Shown piece by piece: positions 62,963 to 64,000 of a DNA stretch of 64,000 bases. How positions within the stretch are numbered: the stretch's first letter is position 1; every line of letters begins with the position of its first letter. The translations under genes were made by a program, and so were the position numbers. The DNA is taken from NCBI GenBank assembly GCA_963682175.1, contig OY821772.1, forward strand, positions 60,286,925-60,350,924, written 5' to 3'. The DNA is from Triglochin maritima (lineage: Eukaryota > Streptophyta > Magnoliopsida > Alismatales > Juncaginaceae). Under the pieces are notes generated by a model. It was not told where the DNA came from and did not search any database. It saw nothing but the letters and a program-made list of their open reading frames with translations.

Positions 62963-64000
62963 ATGGCTTCAACATCTAATCACTTAGAGGGTTTATGCAC
63001 CACAAGGCCTCCTTTGCTTAATGGGTCAAATTATGATTATTGGAAAAACAGAATGAAAATCTTTTTAATATCAAATGACCTTAAGTATTGGAAGTTTATT
63101 CAAAATCCATACATACCCCCAAATGAAGATGATTTAGATTCTCTATCTAGGGCTCAAATGAAAGAAATTGAAATGAATTCAAAAATTATGAATATTCTTT
63201 ATTGTGGCCTTAATGAGGGAGAATACAATAGAATTAGGGGATGTGAAAGTGCAAATGAAATATGGCATAGGTTACAAATGCATCATGAGGGTGATAGAAA
63301 AACCAAAGAAACTATGATAAGTCTCCTCATGCATAAATATGAAATATTTTCTATGCAAATCGGTGAGAACATAAGCGACATGAACACTCGCTTCACCGAT
63401 ATCACTAACTCTCTTTTGATTCTTGGAAGAAGGATAAATGAAGGAGAGATGACTCGAAAATTCCTCCGGTCATTGAGCAACGATTGGGAAGACAAGGTCG
63501 TGGCAATCGAAGAATCGCACGATCTTTCAAAATTGAAGATGGAGGAACTCATTGGAAATCTCATGGCCTATGAGCTCCAATTGAGTCATCGAAGAGAGAA
63601 GGAAGCATCAAAGAAAAACTCCGTGGTGGCATTACATGCAAATTTTGATGAGCCAAGGAGGGTGGAAGAAGAGGACATTGAGGTCCTTGCCCAAGACTTC
63701 TTCAAATACCTCAAGAGGGATAAAGGAGAAAAGAATGAAAGAAGAGGTAGAAGAAGTGAGAAAAGAGAAAAAGAAAAAGAGAGGGAGGAGAGTGAAAATG
63801 AGAGAAGAGAAGGGGAGAAGAAAAAGGAGAGAAGGGAGAGGAGAAAAGAAAAGGAGAAGAGCAAGAGAAGAGAAAGGAAGGAGGAAGCACACAAGGCTAC
63901 ATGGGATGATTCTTCATCACCATCATCATCGTCTTCTTCCTTGCAAAGTAGAAGAGAAGTGGCTCACTCATGCTTCATGGCTATTGAAGATCAAAGTGAG
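62963..64000 (+). CDS. gag: Copia gag polyprotein, open to the window edge
   Basis: The first ATG after the primer-binding site opens a frame of 346 codons without a stop to base 64000. The N-terminus has the LNGSNYDYWKNRMKIFL motif, then a UBN2-type gag domain over about residues 50-195 (ANEIWHRLQMHHEGD, MNTRFTDITNSLL, EMTRKFLRSLSNDWEDKV). Residues about 250-310 are an unbroken run of Lys, Arg and Glu, likely a single charged helix, before a Ser-rich stretch. The zinc knuckle, protease and later pol domains would follow beyond the window. Gag forms the particle that packages the element's RNA. The open frame suggests a young element. Confidence 0.93.
   Translation, partial: MASTSNHLEGLCTTRPPLLNGSNYDYWKNRMKIFLISNDLKYWKFIQNPYIPPNEDDLDSLSRAQMKEIEMNSKIMNILYCGLNEGEYNRIRGCESANEIWHRLQMHHEGDRKTKETMISLLMHKYEIFSMQIGENISDMNTRFTDITNSLLILGRRINEGEMTRKFLRSLSNDWEDKVVAIEESHDLSKLKMEELIGNLMAYELQLSHRREKEASKKNSVVALHANFDEPRRVEEEDIEVLAQDFFKYLKRDKGEKNERRGRRSEKREKEKEREESENERREGEKKKERRERRKEKEKSKRRERKEEAHKATWDDSSSPSSSSSSLQSRREVAHSCFMAIEDQSE

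Noticed and set aside
63586..63894. Minus-strand Ser/Phe/Leu-rich frames over the gag region
   Set aside because: Antisense of the Lys/Arg/Glu-rich gag segment; composition follows from the complement.

Overview
The window is nuclear DNA of a flowering plant, most likely a eudicot. The evidence is AT-rich sequence, spliced plant genes, plastid-targeted and plastid-derived coding sequence, and a dense mix of plant transposon families. I do not assign a species. Four host genes are supported at exon level: an AMT1-type ammonium transporter (6743-8734, +), a class III alcohol dehydrogenase / S-nitrosoglutathione reductase (19900-25396, -, 9 exons), a predicted plastid membrane protein of unknown function (29062-32105, -, 9 exons) and V-type H+-ATPase subunit G (41901-42540, -, 3 coding exons plus a 5' UTR intron). 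They have no evident joint pathway.

Layout. 0-5.4 kb: the C-terminus of a PIF/Harbinger transposase, a long-TIR foldback element, and a hAT element split by a solo LTR. 5.4-9.7 kb: AMT1. 9.7-18.6 kb: a Harbinger remnant, a 700-bp hAT element, a 22-bp minisatellite, a 1.5-kb non-autonomous CACTA element with arrays of a GACGTC motif, and a foldback MULE. 18.6-32.1 kb: the GSNOR gene with a solo LTR in intron 2 and a MULE just upstream, then the plastid-protein gene. 32.8-54.5 kb: a large inverted repeat, arms 32854-40774 and 47379-54522, enclosing the V-ATPase G gene and most of a 4-kb MULE. That MULE carries convergent remnants of a mudrA-type transposase and a plant-mobile-domain (PMD) gene. 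The arms also carry a Harbinger ORF1 (Myb-like), psbH-derived ORFs, and fragments resembling GSNOR intron 2 and the plastid-protein gene. 54.5-64 kb: two more solo LTRs, then the 5' LTR, primer-binding site and open gag frame of a Copia element that runs off the window.

Insertion boundaries are unusually clear. Exact target-site duplications (TSDs) flank three hAT elements (two non-nested and one nested inside a MULE; 8 bp), two MULEs (9 bp), the CACTA element (3 bp) and five solo LTRs (5 bp). Two insertions are confirmed by the empty site in the opposite arm of the inverted repeat.

The most striking unexplained signal is a palindrome, core GGTCGACCG, fullest form TTCGGTCGACCGAA. It is clustered many times in six LTRs of three different LTR families, each time just upstream of the LTR's TATA box. 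It looks like a shared U3 control array that I do not recognise from known plant LTR regulators.
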